Source of the DNA: CAWAMR01 sp963783095
Lineage (GTDB): Bacteria > Planctomycetota > Planctomycetia > Gemmatales > Gemmataceae
Direction: 5' to 3'
Assembly (NCBI GenBank): GCA_963783095.1
Contig: CAWAMR010000020.1
Span: 273,430-337,429 of the forward strand
DNA length: 64,000 nucleotides
Shown here: in pieces, positions 9,645 through 19,114 of the stretch
Layout of the letters: every line of letters begins with the position of its first letter
Numbering within the stretch: position 1 is the first letter of the stretch
Notes under the pieces: generated by a model
Told to the model about the DNA's origin: nothing
What the model saw: only the letters and a program-made list of their open reading frames with translations
Databases searched by the model: none
Program-made: the position numbers and the translations under genes

Positions 9645-10073
9645 CTACTTCTGTCGTTCCAATATAAAAAGAACCGTTTCCGCGTCGCCCTTGGTGGCGA
9701 GTTCCTTGGGGCAAGGCCCACCCGCCTTGCCCCAACACATCTTTAGTTGCTCGCCGGACCATTCGTAAATCCCGAGAGCTGCCTTGTCGCCGTCGGCAGG
9801 TTGAAAGTCGATGGTTGCCGGTTTTTGGGCAGGATCGATTTTGATTGTCGCAATGTCGCTGCCCCGGTCGTCCTTGATCGTCATCTGGTTGCCGGCGATC
9901 GTTACCTTGATCCCCTTGACCTTGTCGGCCGATAGTTTTTCGCCGTCGCGTTCGGCAACGGTCACCTTCCAGGATCCTTCGAATTTCTTCAACGGCGCTT
10001 TGGGATCTTCCTTTGGAACATCTGCGGCGATGACCAAAGGGAACGCCAAAAGTATCAGCAATCGCTTTTGCAC
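9645..10073 (-). CDS. TIGR03067 domain secreted protein
   Basis: The product has 142 residues with a signal peptide (MQKRLLILLAFPLVIA). The rest is one TIGR03067 domain, recognised by FEGSWKVTVAERDGEK near the start, IDPAQKPATIDF in the middle and LGIYEWSGEQLKMCW toward the end. This small beta-rich domain is multiplied in planctomycetes and acidobacteria and has no assigned function. It lies 47 bases downstream of a second member on the same strand and is probably co-transcribed with it. Confidence 0.92.
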   Translation of the reverse strand: MQKRLLILLAFPLVIAADVPKEDPKAPLKKFEGSWKVTVAERDGEKLSADKVKGIKVTIAGNQMTIKDDRGSDIATIKIDPAQKPATIDFQPADGDKAALGIYEWSGEQLKMCWGKAGGPCPKELATKGDAETVLFILERQK

Positions 10074-10120
10074 GGATCATTCCCTGTATGAAAAGAATTG
10101 CTCGCGGGTTGCGAGGGGGG

Positions 10121-10552
10121 TTATTCGGCCTTTTCCAAAACCAGTACGATGGCCCGTTTGGTATCCTTGAAGTCCGCTGGACGAGATTCCCCGCCTTCGG
10201 AAAAGCAGAGAGTCAAAGTGGTACCGGCGAATTCATAAATACCGAGCGCATCTTTCTTTTCGCCGGGCGGCGGGGCGATGTCGATCATTGCCGGGGTTTT
10301 CGAGGGATCGACCTTGTAAGTTGTGTGCTTGTCGCCGTCCGGTGTGCCGAGAAACGAGAGCTTCTTGCCATCGAAAACGACACGCACCTTCTCCCGTTCC
10401 TTGGCGGGCATCGTGATTCCTGCAACCGTCGCTGATTTCACCTTCCAGTTGCCATCGAGTTTTTTCTGGTCATCCGCTGCATCAGCTGTAACACGCGGAA
10501 GCTCGATCGCCATTGCGGTAACCAACATCAATAATCCAAAAATGATCCGCAT
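10121..10552 (-). CDS. TIGR03067 domain secreted protein
   Basis: The protein has 143 residues from the internal ATG at 10552, preferred over the one at 10591 because it begins with the signal sequence MRIIFGLLMLVTAMAIELP. The TIGR03067 domain is complete: LDGNWKVKSATVAG, YKVDPSKTPAMIDI, LGIYEFAGTTLTLCF. It is a divergent paralogue of the next gene downstream, and the pair probably arose by tandem duplication. Function unknown; export to the periplasm or cell surface is inferred. Confidence 0.9.
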   Translation of the reverse strand: MRIIFGLLMLVTAMAIELPRVTADAADDQKKLDGNWKVKSATVAGITMPAKEREKVRVVFDGKKLSFLGTPDGDKHTTYKVDPSKTPAMIDIAPPPGEKKDALGIYEFAGTTLTLCFSEGGESRPADFKDTKRAIVLVLEKAE

Positions 10553-10717
10553 CGATTGGTTCCTCAAATGCCCTGTGGATTCTTTCGCCATAGTTTAACA
10601 GGATGCTTGATGCTGACAACCCGAACCTTGTCATCTTCTTGACTCGCTATCTTCTGCGTTCTACGTTTTTTGATTGTCGAAATCGCTCGAATCCCTCGAT
10701 ACCCAAACGGTGGTGCG

Positions 10718-12163
10718 ATGCCGTGGGCATCTCTGCCAGGTGCGAATCAGCGATCCCCCCTCTTTTCAAGGGTTGGCGGGATCATCGTCCTCTTCCTGCC
10801 GTTTGTGCTGCTGCTCATTTCAACACTGCGGAGCCAGGAAACCCCTCGACCTATCCTTGCGGGCGCTGTTGCCACCGAAGCCTTTCTCGCCTTTGGATTG
10901 CTGCGCAAATCGGGCCTTCAGCGTATCGCCGTAAATACCTCGGTAATTCCCCTCTACCTGATCGGCATCGTCGTGCTGTGGATCTGTACGCATGATGTCA
11001 GCGATTGGTTTTTGCACATGTCGATGGGCGTAATGTCGATCGTGCCCTTGTCGCTCTATGGCATCCAGCAATGGTTCTTCACGGGAAGATATACCTTGCG
11101 CGAGCGAGAAATCTGATTTGCCGACTTCTGGAGCGAACGGATTGGCCCGCGGAATTAATCGCCTGCAAGAGCTTGCCCGAAGTTCGCGCGCTGCGAGCAG
11201 CGTTGCATGACGATGCAGAGCCGGCCCTCGATCTCCTGCTGCATCCAAAACCGCAAGTCCGGATTGCGGCGCTCGCCTCTTTGGAATTTCGTCCCAACTG
11301 GCTGCCTGGCCAGGCGGAGGTCGTGTTGCGCGCGGCGAAATTTGCGACCGAGCCGCTCGTGCGTGCAACTGCGATCATGGCACTTGCCAATGCCGACAAT
11401 CCTAACATTTTGATGTCGGTAACTTCATTTTCGCGATTCTTCGCCCGAAGTACGACGTGCAGCTGCGGAAGCCCTGCTCTGGGATGCGGATCGGCGCTGG
11501 TCGGACTTGCGCGAAGGTATACGCAGGGCCATGGCCGATATTCGCTGTAGCCGGGATGGGCCGCTCGCCTGTGGTGGAATACTGCCGGAACAGGCGATTA
11601 GCGATCTGAAGATGTGGGCGGGTGAATCGGGTCCGATCGCAGGTCGATCGATCTTGACCTTGATTGCTCACTACCGGCGCTTGCTGCACGATAACCCGAG
11701 TGAAAAGCTTATCAATGATCTGACGACGGATGTGATCGACGACAAGGTTCCATCTGCGTTCCACTTGGAACTGGCACATCTCCTTCAAGAATTCGATTGC
11801 CTTGCCCCTGCCATCCTGGAGCCACTCTTGCTACCGGCGCGATCGAGCGGGTTGCGACTATTGGCCGCGGGGTCGCTGTTGAAGGTAGGGCCACATCCAG
11901 CCGCCGTGGAAACTCTGCGAGAGCTGGCGAAACTACCCAATCGAGAAATGACGTTGGCGGCAGCACAAATCATTCAACAGCATTTGCGCATCGACATGGG
12001 TCTGGCGATCGCCGGAGAGTTGCCCGACCCACAAAGCAAGCAAGCAGCTGAGGTTGCCCGAAGAGTATTGCGTTGGGCACAAAATGAACTGATCGAAGAC
12101 CCAACTCCGCCACCGCCCGCGCGACGGGCTTCTCGTCGCCCGATCCTTGAACGGCCCGAATAA
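10718..12163 (+). CDS. Four-helix membrane protein with HEAT-repeat tail (two frame breaks)
   Basis: The N-terminal ~130 residues contain four membrane segments (around VLFLPFVLLLIST, AVATEAFLAFGLL, SVIPLYLIGIVVLWI and VMSIVPLSLYGIQQWFF). The remainder is a helical HEAT-like solenoid with units such as PQVRIAALASLEFR, VRATAIMALANADN and PEVRRAAAEALLWDADRRW. The frame changes near 11100 and again near 11430; both joins restore an uninterrupted solenoid, so I treat them as single-base errors. The ATG at 10718 is favoured over an upstream TTG. The family appears planctomycete-specific; a scaffold role at the membrane is a guess. Confidence 0.75.
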
Positions 12164-12565
12164 TAGTGGTCAGAAACTACCAGAGCAGCCCCGCTGAACG
12201 GCCCACGTCACCAGAGGCCAGCCAGGAAGTCAAAAGTTGGGGACGTGCCCCGCGTTCTTGGCGAACGCGGCTACGGAGAAGCGACGACCGCCGCCGTAGC
12301 CGCGTTCGCCAAGAACGCGGGGTATCGGCGGCAAGCCATCGGCAAATGATGGTGGGGTAATGACTTAGGTGCTTGTAACGTGTTTGCAACAGAATTGTAA
12401 CAGAAAATGGCCTCTAAACCCCGTTCAGAATGAAAACCGGATTTCAGTCCTTGGACGTAAGCTCCCTGCTATAAACAGGTTGTGCCAAACGTCGCTTTTT
12501 GAAAAACCCGGTTTTCATTGTGAACGGGGTTTAAGCAGAACTGTAGAGTATTTTCTGACCACTAT
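12163..12565. repeat. Nested inverted-repeat element between convergent genes
   Basis: The whole 427-base gap between the HEAT gene and the kinase gene is palindromic on three levels. The outer 14-bp arms ATAGTGGTCAGAAA (12163-12176) and its exact complement (12552-12565) enclose a perfect 29-bp inverted repeat (12248-12276 with 12294-12322, arm begins CCCCGCGTTCTTGGCGAACG) and a 25-bp inverted repeat with one mismatch (12416-12440 with 12508-12532, arm AAACCCCGTTCAGAATGAAA...). The inner hairpins could act as terminators for both converging genes. The outer arms resemble the ends of a non-autonomous element. Confidence 0.8.
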
Positions 12566-12589
12566 CCAGTGACCACTAACCACTGGTGT

Positions 12590-14185
12590 TCAGCGTTGCA
12601 GTATCCACCAAATCAACGAAGCAAGCGCCAGCACCAGGACGGCCTCCAACAATATCCGCACCATCGGATTCGACAACGGTCCCTTTGCGGGAACCTGGTC
12701 TCGGCGATCCTCGCGTTCGCGCTCATCCCGGCCGCTGCGTTTTGGCAGCGCTTGCCGCTGGGGTCGATTGGTCGGAACCGGCGGCACTGACCGTTCGGTC
12801 GCGGCCATCCGGTTCGTCTCGCTGGGAGCGGCTCGACCTGGAACGGGTGCGGTCGGTGTGACCTTGGACGAGCCGCCCGTACCGCCCGATGTTGAATAAA
12901 ACGGGTTACGGATCGATGACGAGGAACCGCCGGCCGGGTGCTTGCCGGAGCCAGGCGATGATTCGCCGGGGGGCTTGCCCGGTATCGGCATCCTTCCCGA
13001 TTGCTGCATCAGATTCGCGCGGTAAATGGCCGAGTCTTGGCGGAAAGAGCCCGACATCGCCCCGGATAGCTGACCAGCGGACATTCCTGCGAGACTTTCA
13101 CGAGCGGCCGGGCTGAGGACGGGCATTTCATCCTCGGGGGGAGGAGCGATCTGCGTCTGCACATAGGGCAGAAATGCTTCGTAGACTTCTGCGGGAGTCT
13201 GGAATCGGTCATCCAGCGACTTTGCCAACATTCGATCGAGAATCGAAGCGATTGCTTCAGGAACCTCAGGGCGAATTTGCCGGATCGGTGTCGGGTTCCT
13301 GGTTTGGTGTGCAATCAACTTCTGTGCGATCGTGCCCTCTGGAAAGGGCGGATGCCCGGCGAGCAGAAAATAATAGGTCGCACCCATTGAGTAGATGTCG
13401 GCGCGGACATCGACATCGTGACTGTTCACAGTCTGTTCCGGAGCAACGTAATCCGCGGTGCCGAGGACGCTCTTCTCGTCGTATTTCAGCGTGAGCATAT
13501 CGTCGTCGGTATGGTAGAAGCGCGCCAACCCCATGTCGAGGATCTTCGAGATTCCGAACCGATCCACGAGGATATTGCCCGGCTTGATGTCGCGGTGAAT
13601 GACGCCGACGCGAAAGGCGTGATCGAGTCCTTGCATCGACTGCCAGATATAATTGCTGGCACGGTTCACGTCGACCGGCCCCACCTTTTTGACAAGATCG
13701 AGCAAACTGATGCCGTCCACATACTCCATGACGAGAAAGTGGAGATTGCCGTCCTGGTCGATATCGTGGGTGCGGACAATATTGGGGTGATCCAGCGCAG
13801 CAGCGGCACGAGCCTCCCGATAGAACCGACCCAGCGCTGCGGGTTCCTCGGCCTTGGCCGGCGGCAACACCTTGATGGCAACCCGCCGGCGCATGTACAT
13901 GTGCTCGCACAGGAAGACCTGACCCATGCCGCCGAAACCGATTCTTTCAAGAAGTTTATATTTGCCGATTGTAAAGCCGCGCCATTTGCCGAGCATGAAT
14001 TGTTCGGCCTGGAAATAAGTCAACAACCCATCTCGGACCATCGATCCAGCCAACCTTTTGACATCGGTCGGTATACCATTGGCGCTTTTGAGCCGTTCCA
14101 AATAACTGTCCAGGCGGGGGTCTTCGACCATTCCGCTCTTGCGAATCAATTTGAGGAGTTCATCAACAGAAGCTGGTGCCGGCAT
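12590..14185 (-). CDS. Membrane-anchored Ser/Thr protein kinase
   Basis: The protein has 531 residues. A short N-terminal helical module (about 1-65) is followed by a Hanks-type kinase domain: glycine loop GFGGMGQVFLCE, lysine motif VAIKVLPP, catalytic loop HRDIKPGNI, metal loop KILDMGLARF (DMG in place of DFG), YVAPEQ and the DVRADIYSMGATYY subdomain. Residues about 360-500 are a disordered Ser/Gly/Pro/Arg-rich linker, and the last ~20 residues form one membrane helix (ILLEAVLVLALASLIWWIL). The kinase is therefore N-terminal and cytoplasmic with a C-terminal anchor. It probably belongs to the expanded planctomycete PknB-like set; targets are unknown. The AT-rich stretch at about 14220-14450 is its likely promoter region. 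Confidence 0.95.
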   Translation of the reverse strand: MPAPASVDELLKLIRKSGMVEDPRLDSYLERLKSANGIPTDVKRLAGSMVRDGLLTYFQAEQFMLGKWRGFTIGKYKLLERIGFGGMGQVFLCEHMYMRRRVAIKVLPPAKAEEPAALGRFYREARAAAALDHPNIVRTHDIDQDGNLHFLVMEYVDGISLLDLVKKVGPVDVNRASNYIWQSMQGLDHAFRVGVIHRDIKPGNILVDRFGISKILDMGLARFYHTDDDMLTLKYDEKSVLGTADYVAPEQTVNSHDVDVRADIYSMGATYYFLLAGHPPFPEGTIAQKLIAHQTRNPTPIRQIRPEVPEAIASILDRMLAKSLDDRFQTPAEVYEAFLPYVQTQIAPPPEDEMPVLSPAARESLAGMSAGQLSGAMSGSFRQDSAIYRANLMQQSGRMPIPGKPPGESSPGSGKHPAGGSSSSIRNPFYSTSGGTGGSSKVTPTAPVPGRAAPSETNRMAATERSVPPVPTNRPQRQALPKRSGRDEREREDRRDQVPAKGPLSNPMVRILLEAVLVLALASLIWWILQR

Positions 14186-14457
14186 ATTTGCCCTTAGTTC
14201 TCGCGGGTCTGTGATCGGCTGGAAACGAATCGAAAAGGCAGAATGAACCGATCGTGGTCATCCAGACATTTTAGACAATAAATACTATATCTCCGGATTA
14301 GTGCGGAGGGAAATGAAATTACAAGGTAGAAGATGGTTTTCGGAGTTCAGAACCCTTTCTCTAGTTTCATTGGTACAAATGTTTGTTTAATTAGTGATAC
14401 TCGACGCCAATCGGCTACGGTTTGATTTGGTGCGTTCGGTTTTGGTATATTATCGTC

Positions 14458-14550
14458 ATGGACGCACTACTCTGTCGCATCATGATCGACCCGGCAGTTT
14501 GTCACGGTAAGCCGTGCGCCCGCGGGCTCCGCTATCCTGTCGAGAACTAG
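14458..14550 (+). pseudogene. Truncated DUF433 protein
   Basis: This is a 30-residue frame, MDALLCRIMIDPAVCHGKPC followed by ARGLRYPVEN and a stop. The IDPxVCxGKPxxRGxRxPVE signature is the N-terminal half of DUF433, a small antitoxin-like winged-helix domain normally 70-80 residues long. The sequence after the stop has no DUF433 similarity in any frame, so the 3' half has been replaced, not shifted. No PIN/DUF5615 toxin partner is visible. Confidence 0.7.
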
Positions 14551-14816
14551 AGACTCGTCCCGCGACCGTCGGGCCGTTCGACTACGCGTCGGATTACGGC
14601 GAAGGGCGGGCGAAATTCGTCGGCCCAAAAGGCGAGTTTGCGATTGAGAAGAGGGACCGACAATGGGTGATCCACGATGATCGCCGCGAACTGGAAATCC
14701 ACGACCTGGATCACGAGTTCGGTGATGAGCGAGTGTTCCGCGATGCCTTGTCTGGCTATCTGCTCCCGAGTGTGCGAGTGGGCGCGGCAGGCCTAACCAA
14801 CGGCTCGGCCAGTTGA
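14514..14816 (+). CDS. Possible small hypothetical protein (100 aa)
   Basis: The frame overlaps the end of the DUF433 fragment. From about residue 20 it reads like protein (FDYASDYGEGRAKFVGPKGE, WVIHDDRRELEIHDLDHEFG), acidic and soluble, but no family is recognised and there is no clear ribosome site. It may be the tail of whatever gene was joined to the DUF433 fragment. The rest of 14186-14457 is AT-rich and holds no gene that I can see. Confidence 0.3.
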   Translation: MRPRAPLSCRELETRPATVGPFDYASDYGEGRAKFVGPKGEFAIEKRDRQWVIHDDRRELEIHDLDHEFGDERVFRDALSGYLLPSVRVGAAGLTNGSAS

Positions 14817-14871
14817 TCTGCGGGAAGAAGCAGATTTGGCGTGAAGTCAATGAACGCGCAACGCATTCTCC

Positions 14872-16521
14872 CTACCTCCGATTGGCTCGGCGAACACACC
14901 CACTGGACTTCGACTCCCAGTGGGTCTTCCCATTCCAATCGACCACCGCCGCCCGGCTCGTCCCGGAGAGCAGAATCTGTCCATTCGGCAATAACTGAAC
15001 GCCGCAAGCGTCGGAGAACAACACCTCGCGCAATTTGGTTCCCTTGGAGTCAACTTCCCGGAGGAAGCCTGAAGCGTAGTTCGTCACCGGATACGCGCCG
15101 CCCGGAAGCGCTTCGACATCGCCCCAAGAACCTTCGTTCTGCAACTCGACGGTTTTGGTAGTCCTGCCGGCAGAATCGGCTTCGATGATCTTTCCCAGAT
15201 TCGACAAACCCAAGAAGCCTCCGCTCGGCAATCGACGAACCGCATGGAGATATTCCGAGGTCAGTCGATGCTTGAACACTTCCGTTCCATTCGGTCGAAC
15301 TTCCATGACCTTGTGCCGAGTCCCGATGAAGGTATTGCCATTGGGCAGCCTTCTGGCATTCAAAGGCTCCTCATCCAGCTTTTTTTCCCAGACGACGTTG
15401 CCCTTGGTATCGCGTTCGCAAACGCGACGAGCGGACTGCTCGGCGATCAATACTCGATCGCCGGGAAGAACCTGCGCATCCATAGGCCCCTCGAGGTTAC
15501 TGATGATCCAGCGCCGTTTACCGTCAAGCCCGCACTCCCAAACGCTGTTGGTGTCGTACTCGATGCCGACCGTCAAGCCGCGCAGCGCCGGCTCCGCTCC
15601 GATTTTGGCAAGATCGGTGGAAGCTTCCCGCTCTTTCCACCATTTCTCCCAGTTCTTGCGGTAATCCCGACGTGCTTCCGCTGTATTGTCTTTTGGCGGA
15701 CTCGGTGCGCGGTCTTGAGCAATCCAGCGAATTGCCTCCTCGACCTGCCAGGTAACTTCCTCAGGCGAGTTGTCCAGCAGCGCAATCATTGCGGGGATGG
15801 CCAGCTTGTCCTTGCCTGCCAGCAGCCCCTGGGCGGTGCGCAGCCGAACCCAGGGATCTGCATCCGCCAATAAACTCCGGGCCAGTTTGCGATGTTCGGT
15901 ATCCCTGGAACGGCCCAGGAGATAACCGGCAGATGCTCGACGAACCGGGCGTGACTCCTTGACTAGCGGTAGGAGATTGCCAACCGGATTGCCTTCAAGG
16001 ATGCCGATTTTACCAAGAACCCGGAATGCTTCCTGCTCGACATATTGATCGTCGGCGAACGGCAAGAAAGCAATGATCGGCGCTACGGCATCCCTTATCT
16101 TCTTGCGTTCAATGACTCGAAGTACGGCAAATGCGAGGACGCTGCCATTCTGGGCGCGGATTTGTTCGAGACAGCGCTTGGCCCGATCCACGATCTCTTG
16201 ATCCGGGTGCTTGAGTGCTTTCTCAAGAAACGGTATGGCGGGAACTGCTATCGCGGTGAGCTCCCTGGCAGCGCGCTCGCGGATCGGATAGCGGTCATGA
16301 CCCAATTGCTTGATGAGCGCTTCGACATGGCCGGCACCGGCGTCATCGAGCGTCCGCCGGCGCAAGAACTCCAGTAAGCCTTTGGCATTCGATGGGATTT
16401 GCTGTTCTTTCAGAAGCGCTTCATCGTAAACCGCTTCGGGGTCCGCTGCTTCTTCCGCATTGACGTGAGTGACGAGTCCCAAGAAAAGGACGGCAAGGAA
16501 CCAGCGACGGAACAGCGCCAT
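14872..16521 (-). CDS. Secreted HEAT-repeat plus beta-propeller protein
   Basis: The product has about 549 residues from the ATG at 16521 (preceded by GAGAGG), which opens a signal peptide (RRWFLAVLFLGLVTHVNA). Residues about 50-270 are HEAT-like repeats (RYPIRERAARELTAIAVPAI, DPWVRLRTAQGLLAGKDKLA). Residues about 290-540 are PQQ/NHL-like propeller blades with repeated LPxGxxLI and GxVVWEKKL motifs (QVLPGDRVLIAEQSARRV, RRLPNGNTFIGTRHKVMEV, LLPNGQILLSGTSRAAVVDW). The last ~10 residues look out of frame, which suggests an indel near 14900. The combination is common in planctomycetes; a role in sensing or scaffolding in the periplasm is only a guess. Confidence 0.82.
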   Translation of the reverse strand: MALFRRWFLAVLFLGLVTHVNAEEAADPEAVYDEALLKEQQIPSNAKGLLEFLRRRTLDDAGAGHVEALIKQLGHDRYPIRERAARELTAIAVPAIPFLEKALKHPDQEIVDRAKRCLEQIRAQNGSVLAFAVLRVIERKKIRDAVAPIIAFLPFADDQYVEQEAFRVLGKIGILEGNPVGNLLPLVKESRPVRRASAGYLLGRSRDTEHRKLARSLLADADPWVRLRTAQGLLAGKDKLAIPAMIALLDNSPEEVTWQVEEAIRWIAQDRAPSPPKDNTAEARRDYRKNWEKWWKEREASTDLAKIGAEPALRGLTVGIEYDTNSVWECGLDGKRRWIISNLEGPMDAQVLPGDRVLIAEQSARRVCERDTKGNVVWEKKLDEEPLNARRLPNGNTFIGTRHKVMEVRPNGTEVFKHRLTSEYLHAVRRLPSGGFLGLSNLGKIIEADSAGRTTKTVELQNEGSWGDVEALPGGAYPVTNYASGFLREVDSKGTKLREVLFSDACGVQLLPNGQILLSGTSRAAVVDWNGKTHWESKSSGCVRRANRR

Positions 16522-16718
16522 GAGACATTCCTCTCTCGCCGAATGCGGTTGCGAATTCATTCCCTCCAAAATAACCGATAAACACAACGAAGTCCACATC
16601 CTACTCGGTGCCGCTCATTCCTCATTTCTTGCGCGACGAACAAAACATTTTTCGGCGCATGCAAAATTTAAGCGGAGCGTCGAGTCCTTCCCCCTCTCCG
16701 CCGTACTCAGGGGCATCA

Positions 16719-16859
16719 GTTTAGCCAAAGGCGAGCGTCGAGGCGTAAGCTCGACGTGGACTGCCACCACTCGTGCGCTTATTCTTCGCCGGTAACCCAA
16801 CCGCTGTATGGTGACTGTCCACGTCGAGCTTACGCCTCGACGCTCGCCTTTGGCTAAAC
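16719..16859. repeat. Perfect 42-bp inverted repeat
   Basis: Arms at 16719-16760 and 16818-16859 are exact reverse complements over 42 bases (arm begins GTTTAGCCAAAGGCGAGCGT and contains GGCGTAAGCTCGACG), with a 57-base loop. It lies between divergent genes (the HEAT/propeller gene and the YcjX-type gene), so it cannot be a terminator for either. Perfect arms imply recent origin, gene conversion or selection on the stem. Confidence 0.92.
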
Positions 16860-16868
16860 AGGTACACT

Positions 16869-16964
16869 CAGGGAGAGGGTTGGGGTGAGGGGAAGAGCCT
16901 GCCACCATGAAAGACGCGTCTGGGAAGGGTGAAGGTTCAACCCCTCACCCTAACCCTCTCCCCT
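16869..16964. repeat. Second imperfect inverted repeat of the CCCTCACCC type
   Basis: CAGGGAGAGGGTTGGGGTGA (from 16869, ending GGGG) and CCCCTCACCCTAACCCTCTC (from 16941) are imperfect complements around a 48-base loop. A further short palindrome (CCCCTGAGTACAGGGGAGAG) follows. Sequences of this type are dispersed repeats in many bacterial genomes. Together with the 42-bp palindrome they fill most of the ~630-base gap before the YcjX-type gene; I see no gene in 16522-17148. Confidence 0.75.
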
Positions 16965-17148
16965 GAGTACAGGGGAGAGGGGATTAGTGCTTGCTCTCTC
17001 CGTTCAAATTGGTTGCGGCCATGCCACGCTGCGCAGACCGCCATTGGAGATCGGATGGAGGCTTTGTTCGATTCGTTGGCGTTACGCTTGTGTTCTTACG
17101 ATCCTCTACTCTACAATAACGCAATTCCCTTACTCATGAGGATGTCCT

Positions 17149-18549
17149 TTGATCGCGTGGAAAACCGCCGAACGACGCATCGGTGTGCTTGGGCCGGGAT
17201 GGTCCGGCAAGACCGTGTTTCTCACGTCGCTGATTAACCACCTCAGCAGCCATGACCCACGGTTTTTCCACATTGGAAAAGATCAGATGGCCGAGCTTCG
17301 CAAGTTTCGCCGTTTGCCGGAAGATCGCATGAAAGGGACAGGCAATCCTGAAGCAACCTGGCCTGCTTTTGAATACGATCAGTTTCGGGAAAGGCTCGTC
17401 CATCGCCGCTGGCCGAAGAAAACATCGGATTGTTCGCAATATGTTTGCAAGTTCGAACGCACCGACTGGAAATTCACCGACCTGGTCTTGAAACTGTACG
17501 ATTTGCCGGGCGAGAGGATCAACGATCTGGCGATGGTTCGTAAAGACAGCAATACCTTTGAAACCTGGTCGGATACTTTTGTTCGTCGCATTAGCCGGGA
17601 CATTGGCTATGCCGACCGTTTTGAAGCCTATTTCAAACGGCTCGACGACCCGGACCTGACCGAAGAGGATTTGCTCCGCTCCTATAAGGTGACATTGGGT
17701 CAACTTCGTCTGGCCTACAAGCCGTACATCACGCCATCGACCTATTTGCTCGATCGCAAAGGCGAGGTATGCCGGGGCCGGGATCCCGAAAAACTCGCGG
17801 AAGAACGGTACGTGGGACTGGGGCCTGATCAGCAATTCGCGCCACTACCGAGGGAAGCGAGAGACAAGCACCGCAAGATCGCGCAACGATTCGCCGATCG
17901 GTTCGAGATCTATCGGGATGAGGTCGTTGCTCCTTTGATCGACACGCTGCAATCGTGTCATGGCCTGGTGATTCTCGTCGATGTGCTGCGCATTCTTGCC
18001 AGCGACACCGGCACGCACGACGATTATGAAGAACTCTTGCGCGACATGCTGCACAGTCTGAATCCCAGCGAAGACCTGCTGCACCGCGGTGTCAGGCTCC
18101 TCAGCTCGGCGGTATTGCCGCGCCAGTGGCGGCCGAGTTGGATCAACCGAATCGCATTCGTTGCGCCCAAAGTCGATCTGGTTCATCCGGAGGATCGCAA
18201 CCGGCTCAAACATCTTCTTCGCAAAATGACGGAGCGGTATGCACGCGATCTCGACGGCGTGAAAACGAATTACTTCAATGTTGCAGCCGTTCGAGCAACC
18301 GAGGCGGTGCCTGGACAGGAAGCAAAACGGATGCTGGTCGGTGCCACGATGCTCGACGGCGAAGGCAAACCGATTGATCCGGGGGAAAAGCAAAAGTTTA
18401 TCGTATCGCCTCTTCCCGACGAGTGGCCGCGCCAGTGGAAAGTCGGCGACTATGTATTCCCATCGGTGTATCCCGAAATTCCCCAGCGCAAGGGATGTCC
18501 ACCGGATCAAATCGGCCTGGATCAGGTATTCAACTTTCTGTGTTGGTGA
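17149..18549 (+). CDS. YcjX/DUF463-like P-loop GTPase
   Basis: The protein has 466 residues. The P-loop GPGWSGKTVFLTSLINHL lies near the N-terminus, with LYDLPGER as the Walker B/G3 motif and ILVDVLRILASD and AFVAPKVDLVHPEDR (base-recognition-like) later, the arrangement of YcjX-type GTPases. The start is a TTG with GAGG seven bases upstream; an ATG at 17142 is in another frame. YcjX proteins are linked to stress responses in proteobacteria, but the planctomycete role is unknown. It is followed 31 bases on by a conserved hypothetical and then by a secreted protein, probably one transcription unit. Confidence 0.82.
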   Translation: MIAWKTAERRIGVLGPGWSGKTVFLTSLINHLSSHDPRFFHIGKDQMAELRKFRRLPEDRMKGTGNPEATWPAFEYDQFRERLVHRRWPKKTSDCSQYVCKFERTDWKFTDLVLKLYDLPGERINDLAMVRKDSNTFETWSDTFVRRISRDIGYADRFEAYFKRLDDPDLTEEDLLRSYKVTLGQLRLAYKPYITPSTYLLDRKGEVCRGRDPEKLAEERYVGLGPDQQFAPLPREARDKHRKIAQRFADRFEIYRDEVVAPLIDTLQSCHGLVILVDVLRILASDTGTHDDYEELLRDMLHSLNPSEDLLHRGVRLLSSAVLPRQWRPSWINRIAFVAPKVDLVHPEDRNRLKHLLRKMTERYARDLDGVKTNYFNVAAVRATEAVPGQEAKRMLVGATMLDGEGKPIDPGEKQKFIVSPLPDEWPRQWKVGDYVFPSVYPEIPQRKGCPPDQIGLDQVFNFLCW

Positions 18550-18580
18550 CCGTGTTTGTTCGGCGCGGGAGGGAAACGGA

Positions 18581-19114
18581 GTGGCGAGTGCGACGGGTTA
18601 CCTGAACACAGATCTCGACCTGATCTCGGCGGATGACCTAACTGCGCTCGCGGCGGTTTTCAAAGCTCGGGGCGTCTTCGTGTTGCACTTGACCCAGGGC
18701 GAAGACGGGCGTTGGTACGCTACCTTCGAGAGCTTGGAGCAGCGTACCGAGCCGGAGCAAGACATCGCAGCGATGGTTGCCGTAGCAGAGTCGCTCATTG
18801 AACCGCACCGCTCGATATGGTACGGCTGTAGCCAGCGCGAATTCAACATCGGTTACGACTGTGGAGCGGAACCCTGGGCGTTCAATCAGGGTTTGTCCTG
18901 CGATCTTTTGGGTCGCATCGCTGCGGTTGGTGCGTCGCTGAGACTCACGCTTTATGCGGACCGCGCCCAATCCGACGAATCTGGCAACTTGCTCCAACTG
19001 AGTATTGAGAGAAAAAGTGAGACAAGTTACTCGCGGCTAGAATCAAAACGCCTGAATGATCCAATTCTCACAAGAGACACATTCCCATGCGCAACTCATA
19101 TTCCCAATACCTGA
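18581..19114 (+). CDS. Conserved planctomycete hypothetical protein
   Basis: The frame gives about 177 residues from a GTG with GGGAGG eight bases upstream. It contains YLNTDLDLISADDLTALAAV, GVFVLHLTQGEDGRWYATFE and REFNIGYDCGAEPWAFNQGL, segments I associate with a planctomycete family that often follows YcjX-like genes; no function is known. It is soluble with no signal peptide. The last ~25 residues overlap the next gene's start and look less natural, so a base may be miscalled near 19010 and the true stop may be slightly earlier. Confidence 0.7.
   Translation: MASATGYLNTDLDLISADDLTALAAVFKARGVFVLHLTQGEDGRWYATFESLEQRTEPEQDIAAMVAVAESLIEPHRSIWYGCSQREFNIGYDCGAEPWAFNQGLSCDLLGRIAAVGASLRLTLYADRAQSDESGNLLQLSIERKSETSYSRLESKRLNDPILTRDTFPCATHIPNT

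Noticed and set aside
12165..12580. A tRNA or structured RNA gene in the convergent gap
   Set aside because: The hairpins are long perfect stems without cloverleaf spacing or a conserved T-loop sequence.
16600..17000. CRISPR-like or tandem repeat array
   Set aside because: The repeated units are inverted, not direct, and there are no spacers of regular length.
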